Under the pieces are notes generated by a model that saw only the letters and a list, made by a program, of their open reading frames with translations, had not been told where the DNA came from and searched no databases. The translations under genes and the position numbers were made by a program. Below, one piece after another: positions 36,959 through 45,848 of a DNA stretch of 64,000 bases (the stretch's first letter is position 1; each line of letters opens with the position of its first letter). This DNA comes from Streptomyces sp. NBC_00083 (GTDB taxonomy: Bacteria > Actinomycetota > Actinomycetes > Streptomycetales > Streptomycetaceae), in the NCBI RefSeq assembly GCF_026343295.1, contig NZ_JAPELY010000001.1, forward strand, positions 1,054,001-1,118,000, given 5' to 3'.

Positions 36959-37303
36959 ATGACACAGAGCACCGAACTCGACCCCGAGGACCGCAAGATC
37001 ATCACGCTGGCGCGCAGCGCCCGCGCCCGCAACGGCGTGGCCGAGGGGGCGGCGGTACGCGACGAGACCGGCCGCACGTACGTGGCGGGCACGGTCGAGC
37101 TTCCCTCCCTGAAGCTTTCCGCGCTCCGCACGGCGGTGGCGATGGCGGTCGCGAGCGGGGCCACGTCGTTGGAGGCGGCGGCGGTGGTGTCGGAGTCCGC
37201 GGTGCTTGCGGAGGGGGATGTGGCGGCGGTACGGGATCTTGGTGGGCCGGGGGCCGTGCTTCTGCTGGCTTCGCCCAGCGGTGAGCTGAAGCCGGCGTCG
37301 TAG
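36959..37303 (+). CDS. Cytidine deaminase-like protein lacking the zinc-binding residues
   Basis: 114 residues, matching in size and pattern the small CDA fold: KIITLARSARARNGVAEGAAVRDETGRTYVAGTVELPSLKLSALRTAVAMAVASGA aligns by eye with the enzyme from the first helix through the region where HAE/CAE and PCxxC should be. No Cys, no His and no PCxxC is present anywhere in the protein. It is therefore probably not a deaminase; related streptomycete proteins are often labelled as such by fold. In core gene order this type precedes era, which here lies 5 kb away. ATG 36959. Confidence 0.75.
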   Translation: MTQSTELDPEDRKIITLARSARARNGVAEGAAVRDETGRTYVAGTVELPSLKLSALRTAVAMAVASGATSLEAAAVVSESAVLAEGDVAAVRDLGGPGAVLLLASPSGELKPAS

Positions 37304-37359
37304 CCCCCGGGGGCCGGTTTTCCCACCCACCCACCCGTGCGGCGGGGTTGGCTGGTTCC

Positions 37360-37530
37360 GCCCCCCTGGGGCTCCGCCCCAGACCCCGTTCGCGCCTGAA
37401 GGGCGCTCGTCCTCAATCGCCGGACGGGCTGAGGATGCCGATGCTGGCCACCCTGCCAAGGTCAGCCCACCTAGGGGCACGGCTCGGGTTCCCTACAGGG
37501 GCGCGGGGAACTGCGCGAGAAGCGGGCACG
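37360..37530. repeat. Repeat block 4: mosaic intergenic repeat (reverse orientation)
   Basis: Module B reversed at about 37368-37432 (TGGGGCTCCGCCCCA hairpin, then the GCGCCTGAAGGGCGC hairpin) and module A reversed at about 37498-37517. It forms the left edge of the inserted surface-protein block. Confidence 0.8.
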
Positions 37531-37900
37531 GTCCGCAGGCGAAGGCGGGGTGCGGCCCGTAGGGGCCGAGGGAGCGCCGGTCGGCACCGAGTGGTCAGGG
37601 GCGCGGGGAGCGGGCGGGGCAAGAATCAAGGCGGTGCCCCTTGCAATCCCACCCCGCCCGCGCATCAATGGACGACAGTCGAAACCGACGGGCCGTCAGA
37701 TCTGTGGGGCGGACCGGCGCGGGGCGCAGAGCCGCAGCCCCGGGCCGGAGTCGGACTCCCTCCGCGCGCTGAAGCGCAGCCCAGGCAGAGCCATGCCCGC
37801 ACGCCCGCGCACCCGTGCACGTGGGCCGCCAGGGCTGCCGCGCGGTCGTGTGTCGATGGACGCGGCAGACGATCAACTCCCTGTCAGGGGAAGGGGAATC
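37531..37900. other. Intergenic region upstream of the small secreted protein
   Basis: No credible gene. The ribosome-binding site AAGGGGAA at the right end serves the next CDS. Some lower-GC DNA around 37620-37700 may hold a promoter; no clear -35/-10 pair was recognised. Confidence 0.4.
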
Positions 37901-38383
37901 ATGCGCACAAGCACCAGCAGGCCGGTCGCGCGGGCCGCACTCGCGGTGGGAGCGCTGGCCGTCGCCGGCCTCGCCCTCGCACCGAGCGCCGCCGCCGTGA
38001 CACCGACCACCGCGACCGCCACGTACGACTGCGGGAGCTGGGGCGGCGGTGGCGCCACGCTCACCGCGACCCAGAGCGGCACGGCCGCGACCATCACGCT
38101 GACCTCGGCCGTCACCACCCCGATCGCCGTCGGCGCCAACCAGATCAGCGCCAACCTGACCCTCGCCAAGGGCGGCGGGGGCACCAGGGTGTTCAGCGGC
38201 AAGGCCAACCCGGCTCTGCTGGCGGGCAGTTCGGTCAAGATCGGCCCGTTGAACGGCACCGTGGCCGCCGGTGACAGCCTCAACTCGTACTTCGCCGGCA
38301 CCGCTCTGAAAATGGTGATCTTCGGAATCACCGTCAACTGCGACGCGACGACCTCCCAGTCGCCGGGCCCGTTCGTGTTCTGA
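37901..38383 (+). CDS. Small secreted protein of the WxL-like cassette
   Basis: 160 residues. Sec signal peptide with RPVARAALAVGALAVAGLALA and a likely cut at SAAAV. The mature part is Thr/Ala/Gly-rich beta sequence with two cysteines (YDCGSWGGG and ITVNCDA) that could form one disulfide. I do not recognise a family. It sits directly upstream of the WxL-like protein and the DUF916-like protein on the same strand, so a cell-surface role is likely. ATG 37901 follows AAGGGGAATC. Confidence 0.75.
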   Translation: MRTSTSRPVARAALAVGALAVAGLALAPSAAAVTPTTATATYDCGSWGGGGATLTATQSGTAATITLTSAVTTPIAVGANQISANLTLAKGGGGTRVFSGKANPALLAGSSVKIGPLNGTVAAGDSLNSYFAGTALKMVIFGITVNCDATTSQSPGPFVF

Positions 38384-38627
38384 CCCCGCACCAACGCCCC
38401 ACCCCGCACCAACGCTCCACGCAGCATGGCCGGTGCCGTCCCGGGCGGCGCCGGCTTTCGTGTGCCCGGCCTCAAATGGCCTGGTCCTGCCGGATCTTGA
38501 CAGTATCTGATGGGTCATCAGTTGCTGCGCCGGGATTCCATTGACTTCTTTTCGCGCCGAGCCGTCAATGGCCCCCTGTCGGCGCAGCCGAGCCGCGCTG
38601 TGCCACTTCATGAAGGGGGGCACGCCC

Positions 38628-39947
38628 ATGTCGGAACGTCGAAGACGGCGTCTGGCCGCCGTATTGGGGGCGGTCGCACTCGCCGCGGGGACCGGTGCGC
38701 TCGCCGCACCCGCGAGCGCCCTGGCCGCGACGCCCGTCGACTTCGCCACGCACTGCATCCCGCCGGCCATCGCCGGCATCCCGCCCATCGACGGCACCAC
38801 GAACGCGACCATCACCGTCGACAACGCGGCGCCCAAGGTCGGCGACAAGGTCACCGTCACCTACACGGTGAACAAGCCCGCCGCCAGCAACCCCGTCGAC
38901 ATCGCCCTGCCCGCCGACATCATGACCCCGACCGGCAAGGTCGTCCTCGCGGGCGCCCAGACCGGCACCGTGGACGTCACGGGCCCCAAGAAGAACGACC
39001 CGGTGCCCGGCAAGGGCGCGTTCCCGGCGTTCTCCATGAGCGGCAGCTTCACCGCCACCAAGGCCGGCGCGATCAGCCTCTCGCCCGGCGACTACAACAT
39101 CCACACCAGTTACATCATGGAGCTGGACACCCCCTGCACCGTCACCAACCCGCCCGCGCCCGTCTCCGAGACGGTCAACGCCACGGACGGCGGCGGCCAG
39201 GTCAACCAGCGCACCATCACGGCCGACCCGGCCTCCGGCAACGCCGGTGACCGCACCACCGTCACCGGGGCCGCGTTCACCCCGAACGCGGACGTCACCG
39301 TCGCCGGCTGGAACGGCACCGCCACCACCGCCGACAAGATCACCTTCACGTCGGACGCCAACGGCGGCTTCACCGCCCGGCCGAAGATCACCGACCCGGC
39401 GACCACCGGGATCGTGGCCTACGAAGGAGCGGCCTGGGACCCCGCCAAGGGCGCGGGCCCCGTCGCGTACACCGTCAACAGCGGACCGCCGCCGACCGGA
39501 CCGAGCCAGAAGCTCAACGCGGCCGTCACCGCGGGCACGCTGTCGATGTCCCAGGCCGGTGACAGCGTCGATCTCAGCGCCGTCGACTTCGGCAAGGGCG
39601 GCGCCTCCACCGGCGATCTGAACACGGTGACGGTCCAGGACTTCCGCGGCGGCCCCGCCGGCTGGTCCCTGACCGGCAAGGTCACCGACTTCACCGGCCC
39701 CGGCGGCTCCATCGGCGCGGGCAACCTCGGCTGGACCCCCGCCTGCACCGCCAAGGCCGGCTCCCCGTCCGTGTGCGCCGCGGGCTCCGCCGGAACCGTC
39801 GGCAGCGCGGGCGCGACCCTCGCCTCCACCCCGAACGCGGCGCTCACCGGCGGCGAGTTCACCGTCGACGCGAAGCTCTCGCTCGACGTGCCGGCGTTCA
39901 CCCCGCCCGGCACCTACAGCGGCGTACTGACCCTCACCCTCACCTGA
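38628..39947 (+). CDS. Secreted WxL-like cell-surface protein
   Basis: 439 residues with a signal peptide ([20 protein letters not shown], likely cut after ALAA). The mature protein has Ig-like beta domains; one conserved-looking segment is ADPASGNAGDRTTVTGAAF. The C-terminal ~125 residues resemble a WxL domain: QKLNAAVTAGTLSMS, VTVQDFRGG, the motif W-S-L in AGWSLTGKVTDF, then GANL-like GAGNLGW and a final GTYSGVLTLTLT. WxL domains bind peptidoglycan non-covalently in Firmicutes. No sortase motif or membrane anchor is seen. ATG 38628 has AAGGGGGG upstream. The DUF916-like gene follows 61 bp later. Confidence 0.72.
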   Translation: MSERRRRRLAAVLGAVALAAGTGALAAPASALAATPVDFATHCIPPAIAGIPPIDGTTNATITVDNAAPKVGDKVTVTYTVNKPAASNPVDIALPADIMTPTGKVVLAGAQTGTVDVTGPKKNDPVPGKGAFPAFSMSGSFTATKAGAISLSPGDYNIHTSYIMELDTPCTVTNPPAPVSETVNATDGGGQVNQRTITADPASGNAGDRTTVTGAAFTPNADVTVAGWNGTATTADKITFTSDANGGFTARPKITDPATTGIVAYEGAAWDPAKGAGPVAYTVNSGPPPTGPSQKLNAAVTAGTLSMSQAGDSVDLSAVDFGKGGASTGDLNTVTVQDFRGGPAGWSLTGKVTDFTGPGGSIGAGNLGWTPACTAKAGSPSVCAAGSAGTVGSAGATLASTPNAALTGGEFTVDAKLSLDVPAFTPPGTYSGVLTLTLT

Positions 39948-40008
39948 TGTCCACCCGTGGGCCGGGCGCGCACCCGGCCGGCCCACCCGTACCCGGGGGT
40001 CCCGCACC

Positions 40009-41034
40009 GTGCCCAAGCCGTACCGCAAGCCGTCCGCACTCCTCCTCGCCGCCGCCGTCCTGCTCCAGTCCCTGCTCGCCCTCGGGCTCACCGCGCCCGC
40101 TGCGGACGCCGCCGACAACGGCAACTGGGCTGTGTTCCCCGCGAGTTCGGGGTCGGCGCAGCGGCCGTACTTCTACCTCTCCGCCACCCCCGGAACCACC
40201 GTCGACGACAAGGTGACCGTCACCAACAAGACGGCGGCGCCCCTCACGTTCCGGCTGTACGGGGCCGACGCGTACAACACCGAGCGCGACGGCGGGTTCG
40301 CCGTGCGCACCGAGAAGGAGCAGCAGACCGGGGTGGGCGCGTGGGCGAAGCCCGCGCGGAGCACGGTCACCGTGCCGGCGCGCTCCTCGCTCACCGTGCC
40401 CTTCACCCTCACCGTGCCCGACGGCGCGGAGCCCGGGGACCACGTCGGAGCCCTGGTCGCGCTCGACGACCGGGTCGCACCCGGGTCCACCGCGAACGGC
40501 AAGGTCGCCGTCGGGATCCAGCAGGCCGTGGGTGCCCGGATCTATCTGCGGGTCGGCGGACCCACCGTGCCCGCCCTCGCCGTCGAACACGTCGTGCTCT
40601 CCCAGCACCGGCCCCTCGTGCCCGGCACCGGCGCGAGCCGCACCGACATCACGTACACGCTGCACAACCGCGGCAACGTCACGCTCGCCCCGAAGGTCGA
40701 CCTCGCCGCGAAGGGCCTCTTCGGCCGTACGCTGCTCAGCCGCGCCCTCACCAAGGTCCCCTCCGAGCTGCTGCCCGGACAGAAGGTCACGCTCACCGAG
40801 GAGTGGCGGGGTTCGCCCCAACTCGACTGGGGCGACGTCACGTTGACGGCGGCCGCGAAGGATGCGAAGGGGTCTGCGGGGGCCTCGTTCCTGGCCGTGC
40901 CCTGGTTGGCCGCGGCCCTGCTGCTGATCGCCGCCCTCGCCTTCGCCGCCCACCGCGTGGTGCGGCGCCGCGCCGGACGGCGGACCGTGCGTGTGAGCGG
41001 CCCCCTCAGGTCCGCAGGTATGACGCCCCGTTGA
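40009..41034 (+). CDS. DUF916-like (WxL-interacting) membrane-anchored surface protein
   Basis: 341 residues. Signal peptide (ALLLAAAVLLQSLLALGLTA), then a beta domain with WAVFPASSGSAQRPYFYLSA, VDDKVTVTNKT, LTFRLYGADAYNTERDGGF and IYLRVGG. This is the arrangement of WxL-interacting peptidoglycan-binding proteins (DUF916). An Ig-like segment and a C-terminal helix (WLAAALLLIAALAFAAHRVV) followed by Arg-rich residues anchor it in the membrane. The GTG at 40009 follows a GGGGG stretch. Its last 29 bp overlap the 3' end of the opposing SDR gene. Confidence 0.78.
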   Translation: MPKPYRKPSALLLAAAVLLQSLLALGLTAPAADAADNGNWAVFPASSGSAQRPYFYLSATPGTTVDDKVTVTNKTAAPLTFRLYGADAYNTERDGGFAVRTEKEQQTGVGAWAKPARSTVTVPARSSLTVPFTLTVPDGAEPGDHVGALVALDDRVAPGSTANGKVAVGIQQAVGARIYLRVGGPTVPALAVEHVVLSQHRPLVPGTGASRTDITYTLHNRGNVTLAPKVDLAAKGLFGRTLLSRALTKVPSELLPGQKVTLTEEWRGSPQLDWGDVTLTAAAKDAKGSAGASFLAVPWLAAALLLIAALAFAAHRVVRRRAGRRTVRVSGPLRSAGMTPR

Positions 41035-41773
41035 GGTCGAGGACCGTCCCCGACGCCCACTCGGCCGCCGGTGAGGCCAGCCACAGCACGGCCGCGGCGA
41101 TCTCGTCCGCCGACGCCACCCGGCCGAACGGGCTCTGCGCACGGATCGCCTCGCCCTCGGCCCCGCTCAGCCGGTGCGCGACCCGCTCCGTCTCGAAGAA
41201 CCCGGGGGCGACGGAGGCGACGCCGATCCCGTACGGGGCGAGGTGCACGGCGAGGGACTGGCCCAGCGCGTGCACCGCGGCCTTCGTCGCCCCGTAGGCC
41301 GGGTGGTCGGGCTCCCCGCGGAACGCGCCGCGCGAGCCGACGTTGATGATCCGGCCGCCCGAACCCTGCTCGATCATGCGGCGCGCGGCGAGATGGCTGA
41401 GGTTCGCCGTCGCGAGGAGGTTGACCGACACATGGCTCTGCCAGGCGGCCGCCCAGTCCTCGTACGCGGTGGTGGCGAGGGGGTGCGGGAGGTTCACGGC
41501 GGCGTTGTTGACGAGCACGTCGATGCCGCCGAGTGCGCCGGCCGCGGCGTCGGCGACGGTGCGGGCGCCGTCGGGGGTCGACAGGTCGCCGCCGACCAGC
41601 ACGTGTCCGCTCCCCGCGAGGGAGGCCAGGGTCCGCTCGGCCTCCTCGCGCCGCGAGCCGAAGTGCGCGGCGACGGTGTCCCCCTGCGCCGCGAACCCCT
41701 GCGCGAGCGCACGGCCCAGTCCGCGGGTGGCTCCGCTGATGAGGATGCGGCGGGGGGTATGGGGGGAGGCCAT
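41006..41773 (-). CDS. Short-chain dehydrogenase/reductase
   Basis: 255 residues, classical SDR. Cofactor motif SGATRGLGRALA (TGxxxGxG type), NNAA near the middle, the catalytic Ser in INVGSRG, YGATK (YxxxK) and a C-terminal LDLNGASYL. NAD(P)-dependent, most like 3-oxoacyl-ACP reductase family members; the true substrate is unknown. ATG 41773 is preferred (GGGGGG six bases upstream) over ATG 41779, which directly abuts the G-run. Convergent and overlapping by 29 bp with the DUF916-like gene. Confidence 0.9.
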   Translation of the reverse strand: MASPHTPRRILISGATRGLGRALAQGFAAQGDTVAAHFGSRREEAERTLASLAGSGHVLVGGDLSTPDGARTVADAAAGALGGIDVLVNNAAVNLPHPLATTAYEDWAAAWQSHVSVNLLATANLSHLAARRMIEQGSGGRIINVGSRGAFRGEPDHPAYGATKAAVHALGQSLAVHLAPYGIGVASVAPGFFETERVAHRLSGAEGEAIRAQSPFGRVASADEIAAAVLWLASPAAEWASGTVLDLNGASYLRT

Positions 41774-41865
41774 GTCCATCCCCCCATGATGCCGCCCCCC
41801 TCCAACCCCGCCCCAAGGGGCCCCCTCAGCCGGCCCGACCGCTCGCACCTCGGCCCGTCCGGCGT

Positions 41866-42180
41866 TCGCTTTCAGCCCGTCCGGCGTTTGAGGACGAGCG
41901 CCCTTCAGGCGCGAACGGGGTCTGGGGCGGAGCCCCAGGGGCCTGTACCTCAGCCCGTTCATAACCCCCGGAGGGTTTCGGGAAGGGGCGGGGTGGGGCA
42001 TCCCCCGGGGCCTGGGGCGGAGCCCCATCAACCCCGCCCCGGCTTTTGTCTGCGGACCGTGCTGGGGCACCCGCGCAGTTCCCCGCGCCCCTAGAAGTAG
42101 GGCACCCGGCGTCGCAGCCCGCCACCCGCGCCCGCCGCGGCGGAGCCGCGCAAACGGCACAGCCCCGCGCCCCTAAAGAC
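41866..42180. repeat. Repeat block 5: full mosaic intergenic repeat
   Basis: The most complete copy after block 1, in the same module order. Module B at about 41876-41939, module C at about 41964-42025 with its own TGGGGCGGAGCCCCA hairpin, TGCGGACCGTGCTGGGGCAC at about 42051-42070, and module A at about 42073-42092. It forms the right edge of the surface-protein block. The rest of the gap to era (42181-42361) shows only further CCCGCGCCCCT-like fragments. Confidence 0.85.
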
Positions 42181-42361
42181 GTAGGGCACCCGGCACCGAG
42201 CCCGCAGCCCGCGCCCCCGCGGCGGTGCCGCGCAGAAGGTGCAGGCCCGTGCCCTCGTAGGGCACCCAACACCGACCCGTCGGGGGTGGTGAGGGGGGTG
42301 GGGCGGAGCCTCGGGGGAGGGGCTGGGCGGCGCGGGGTCCGGGATCGGGGAGAATGGCGGC

Positions 42362-43315
42362 ATGAGCGCTCGTACCCCTGCCGCTGACACCGCCGCCGAG
42401 ACCACCCACCGGGCCGGCTTCGCCTGCTTCGTCGGCCGCCCCAACGCGGGCAAGTCCACCCTCACGAACGCTCTGGTCGGGCAGAAGGTGGCCATCACCT
42501 CCAACCGCCCGCAGACCACCCGGCACACCGTGCGCGGCATCGTGCACCGCCCGGACGCCCAGCTGATCCTGGTCGACACCCCCGGGCTCCACAAGCCGCG
42601 CACCCTGCTCGGCGAACGCCTCAACGACGTGGTCCGCACCACATGGGCCGAGGTCGACGTGATCGGCTTCTGCCTGCCCGCCGACCAGAAGCTCGGCCCC
42701 GGCGACAAGTTCATCGTCAAGGAACTCGCGGGGATCAAGAAGACCCCCAAGATCGCCATCATCACCAAGACCGACCTGGTCGACTCCAAGACGCTCGCCG
42801 AGCAGCTCATCGCCGTCGACCAGCTCTCCACCGAGCTCGGCTTCGAGTGGGCGCAGATCGTGCCGGTGTCGGCCGTGGGCGACGTGCAGGTCAAGCTCGT
42901 CGCGGACCTGCTCATCCCGATGCTTCCCGAGAGCCCGCCGCTCTACCCCGAGGGCGACCTCACCGACGAGCCCGAGCAGGTCATGGTCGCCGAGCTGATC
43001 CGCGAGGCCGCACTCGAAGGCGTACGGGACGAGCTGCCGCACTCCATCGCCGTCGTCGTGGAGGAGATGATCCCGCGCGAGGACCGGCCCGCCGACAAGC
43101 CGCTCCTCGACATCCACGCCAACGTCTACATCGAGCGCCCCAGCCAGAAGGGCATCATCATCGGCCCCAAGGGCAAGCGCCTCAAGGAGGTCGGCATGAA
43201 GTCCCGCAAGCACATCGAGGCGCTGCTCGGCACGCCCGTCTTCCTCGACCTGCACGTCAAGGTCGCCAAGGACTGGCAGCGCGACCCGAAGCAGCTGCGC
43301 AAGCTCGGTTTCTGA
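42362..43315 (+). CDS. era: GTPase Era
   Basis: 317 residues. GTPase motifs GRPNAGKST (G1, about 25-33), DTPG (G3), TKTDL (G4) and VSAVGD (G5). The C-terminal KH domain has KGIIIGPKGKRLKEVG (about 262-277). It binds 16S rRNA near its 3' end in 30S assembly. ATG 42362. In many Actinobacteria era follows the ybeY/CorC/deaminase genes closely; here about 5 kb lies between. Confidence 0.96.
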   Translation: MSARTPAADTAAETTHRAGFACFVGRPNAGKSTLTNALVGQKVAITSNRPQTTRHTVRGIVHRPDAQLILVDTPGLHKPRTLLGERLNDVVRTTWAEVDVIGFCLPADQKLGPGDKFIVKELAGIKKTPKIAIITKTDLVDSKTLAEQLIAVDQLSTELGFEWAQIVPVSAVGDVQVKLVADLLIPMLPESPPLYPEGDLTDEPEQVMVAELIREAALEGVRDELPHSIAVVVEEMIPREDRPADKPLLDIHANVYIERPSQKGIIIGPKGKRLKEVGMKSRKHIEALLGTPVFLDLHVKVAKDWQRDPKQLRKLGF

Positions 43316-43328
43316 CCGCACCGCCGTA

Positions 43329-43381
43329 CGTACGCCACGACCCCCGCCGGGCACGTTCCGGCGGGGGTCGCGTGGCGTACG
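43329..43381. terminator. Long intrinsic hairpin between era and the serine hydrolase
   Basis: An inverted repeat of about 22 bp (43329-43350 with 43358-43381) with one 2-base bulge and a 7-base loop. Lies between convergent genes and probably serves both. Confidence 0.8.
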
Positions 43382-43397
43382 CAGGGGCTGATCCCGG

Positions 43398-44849
43398 TCA
43401 GGCCGCCTTCGGGGCGCAGCGCATCCCGATGTAGCAGCAGTCGGTGCCGTCCGGCAGGGTGGCGAAGACGACCGGCATCCAGTCCGCGCTGTACGCGCCG
43501 GAGCCCCCGCCCGCGAACACGGTGTCCGTGACCGCGACGAGCTCCATCTCCAGCGGCGGCGAGAAGTTCTTCATGCCGCCCGTGAACGCGTACACCAGAT
43601 GCGGCTTCCCGTCCCGCTCGGAGACGGTGATGCGGACGCCCTCGCGTTGGTACACGCCGGTGAGCGGCGTGAAGTCGACCGCGACCGGCTCGGCGGGCGG
43701 CGCGAAGGGCGCGGGCATCCGCACGCCGGCCAGCTCGTCGAGGAGCTCGGCGAACAGGTCCTCGTACAGCCGGCGCGCGTCACCCCCGTTGGTCAGGAGC
43801 ACCACCGCCACGTCGGCGCCCGGCACCACGCGCAGGAAGCCGTACTGGCCGATCGAGGCGCCGTCGTGGCCGAAGCCGTGGACGCCGTTCCAGTCGTACA
43901 GGGTCCAGCCGAGGCCCCAGCCGTCGGCGGCGACGGTCCACTTGTCGGGGGAGTCGACCTCGCGGGTCTGCATCGCGGCGACGCTCGCGGGGCTCAGGAC
44001 CCGGGTCCCGTCGGGGGCGGTGCCGCCCGCGAGGTGCATCCGGGCGAGCCGGGCGACGTCGCCGGCGCTGGCGATGACCCGGCCGTAGGGGCCGGCCGAG
44101 CGGGGCATGAGGTCCCAGGCGGGCGCCGGCGCGGGGTCCTCGCCGTACTCCCCGAGGTGACCCATCGCGGCCCGGAACGCGAGCGCCTCCTCGGGCAGCG
44201 TCATCGTGTGGCTCACGCCGAGCGGGTCGAGCACCAGGTCCTTGAGGGCCTGGTCCCAGGTCGTGCCGGTGAGGACCTCGACGATGCGGCCCAGCACGTT
44301 GTAGCCGAGGCTGCTGTAGGAGCAGGCGCTGCCCGACGGGCAGTCGAGGGCGACCCCCTTGGCGGCGTCGACGTACCGTTCGAGACAGTCGTCCCCGCGC
44401 CCCGAGTCGACGGTGAAGTCGCAGGTCAGGCCGCTGGTGTGGGAGAGCAGCTGCCGGGGGGTGATCGTGCGGCTCGCCTTGTCGTCGGCGACGGTGAAGT
44501 CGGGCAGTACCGCGCGGACCGGCGCGTCCAGGTCGAGCTTGCCCGCGTCCACGAGCCGCATGACCAGCGTGGCGGTGTACGTCTTGGCGAGCGAGCCCAG
44601 CTGGAAGACCGAGTCGGTGGTGGCGGCCACGCCGGTGCGGGTGTGCAGCACCCCGGAGGCCAGCTCGTGGACGGTGCCGTGCGCCAGTACGGCGAGGGCG
44701 GCGCCGGGGACGTGGTGGGTGCGGCGGAGCTGGTCGAGCCGCGCCTGCCACCGGTCCAGATGGACGCGCTCACCGGCGGACCCGCTGACGCCCCAGGCCC
44801 CCTCGGCGCGCCACGCCCCCCGCTCGTCCCAGCTCACGTTCTTCGCCAT
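43398..44849 (-). CDS. Serine hydrolase, class C beta-lactamase/esterase family
   Basis: 483 residues. Active-site SxxK in LGSLAKTY, the YxN element in SSLGYN, and an HxG-like FGHDGAS identify the beta-lactamase/D-Ala-D-Ala carboxypeptidase/EstB fold. No convincing signal peptide, so probably cytoplasmic. About 110 C-terminal residues form an extra beta domain (VDFTPLTGVYQREGVRITVS). Substrate unknown. ATG 44849 has GGGAGGGGAACCC upstream. Confidence 0.88.
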   Translation of the reverse strand: MAKNVSWDERGAWRAEGAWGVSGSAGERVHLDRWQARLDQLRRTHHVPGAALAVLAHGTVHELASGVLHTRTGVAATTDSVFQLGSLAKTYTATLVMRLVDAGKLDLDAPVRAVLPDFTVADDKASRTITPRQLLSHTSGLTCDFTVDSGRGDDCLERYVDAAKGVALDCPSGSACSYSSLGYNVLGRIVEVLTGTTWDQALKDLVLDPLGVSHTMTLPEEALAFRAAMGHLGEYGEDPAPAPAWDLMPRSAGPYGRVIASAGDVARLARMHLAGGTAPDGTRVLSPASVAAMQTREVDSPDKWTVAADGWGLGWTLYDWNGVHGFGHDGASIGQYGFLRVVPGADVAVVLLTNGGDARRLYEDLFAELLDELAGVRMPAPFAPPAEPVAVDFTPLTGVYQREGVRITVSERDGKPHLVYAFTGGMKNFSPPLEMELVAVTDTVFAGGGSGAYSADWMPVVFATLPDGTDCCYIGMRCAPKAA

Positions 44850-44955
44850 CGGGTTCCCCTCCCGCAGTGCGTACGCTGTTCGCTCGCTGCGCACACTGTA
44901 CGCAGACGGGTGCGGCCGGGGCAAGGGCCGGGCCGCCGGGCGGCCCCAACGGGCG

Positions 44956-45774
44956 TCAGGCGGCGACCGGTTCGGCGATCAGGGCGGTGCCGGCCGGGCG
45001 GAAGCCGAGGCTCGCGTACATCCGCGCCACGTCCGCGTCGCCGGCCGAGAGGAAGACCGTCGTCGCCCCCGCCGCGCGCGCGTCCGCGACCAGGGCCGCG
45101 GTCACCGCCCGCGCGAGCCCGCGGCGGCGCGCGGCGGGCAGGGTGCCCACAGCGACGATCTCGGTCACGGGCCCCACCGGGTTGTGCATTCCGGAACAGA
45201 GCGGGAGGCCGTCCTCGAAGGCGGCCGCCATCGCGGTGCGCCCCGCGCGGAGCCGCTCGGCGACCTGCTCGGCGTGGCCGTCACCGGCGTGCGCGGTGAT
45301 CGCTGCGGTCAGCTCGGCCCGCCCCGCGGGGCCAACTCCCGTCCCGGGCGCGGCGAATGCCAGCCGGGGCACGACGAGCGCCGCGTGCAGCAGCGGGTCG
45401 GCGGCGTCCAGGACGCGCACCAGGGGATGGGGGCCGGCCGGGGGCGCCGCGGGGTCGAGGACCATCAGCGGGTGCTCGTGCACGGCGAGCCCCGACTCCT
45501 CGACCGCCGCGCGCAGCCACGGGCTCACCTCGGCGACCCACTCGAAGGCCTCGGGAGCGCCGAGTTCGCGCTGGCGGGCCCGTACCGCGTCCACGTCGGC
45601 GGCCGTCACCGGCCCGGAGCGGCCCAGCGCGGGCCGCGCGTAGTAGGGCCATCCCGCGCCCTCCCGGACGAACAGGGTCAGCGGGCCGAAGTCCTCGGCG
45701 CGGGCCGAACTCCTGGGCGCGGCATCGTAGTAGCGCTCCAGGGCGTCGAGCGGGGCGGGTGAAGGTGGGTTCAT
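44956..45774 (-). CDS. GNAT-family N-acetyltransferase
   Basis: 272 residues. The C-terminal half holds the acetyl-CoA motif VGTLPAARRRGLARAVTAAL (Q/RxxGxG/A type) and ends with MYASLGFRPAGTALI. The N-terminal ~130 residues are a separate region that could be a second, degenerate GNAT half. Acceptor unknown. ATG 45774 is chosen; ATG 45783 three codons upstream is possible. Confidence 0.85.
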   Translation of the reverse strand: MNPPSPAPLDALERYYDAAPRSSARAEDFGPLTLFVREGAGWPYYARPALGRSGPVTAADVDAVRARQRELGAPEAFEWVAEVSPWLRAAVEESGLAVHEHPLMVLDPAAPPAGPHPLVRVLDAADPLLHAALVVPRLAFAAPGTGVGPAGRAELTAAITAHAGDGHAEQVAERLRAGRTAMAAAFEDGLPLCSGMHNPVGPVTEIVAVGTLPAARRRGLARAVTAALVADARAAGATTVFLSAGDADVARMYASLGFRPAGTALIAEPVAA

Positions 45775-45848
45775 GGTCCGCATCCAAGCAGGGCGGCACC
45801 CCGCCCGCACCCGCGTTTCCGCCCGCCCGGACCAGGAGCCCGCGGACG

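Noticed and set aside
37531..37900. Possible small genes between repeat block 4 and the small secreted protein
   Set aside because: All frames here are short or continue from repeat DNA, lack ribosome-binding sites and look like random high-GC sequence.
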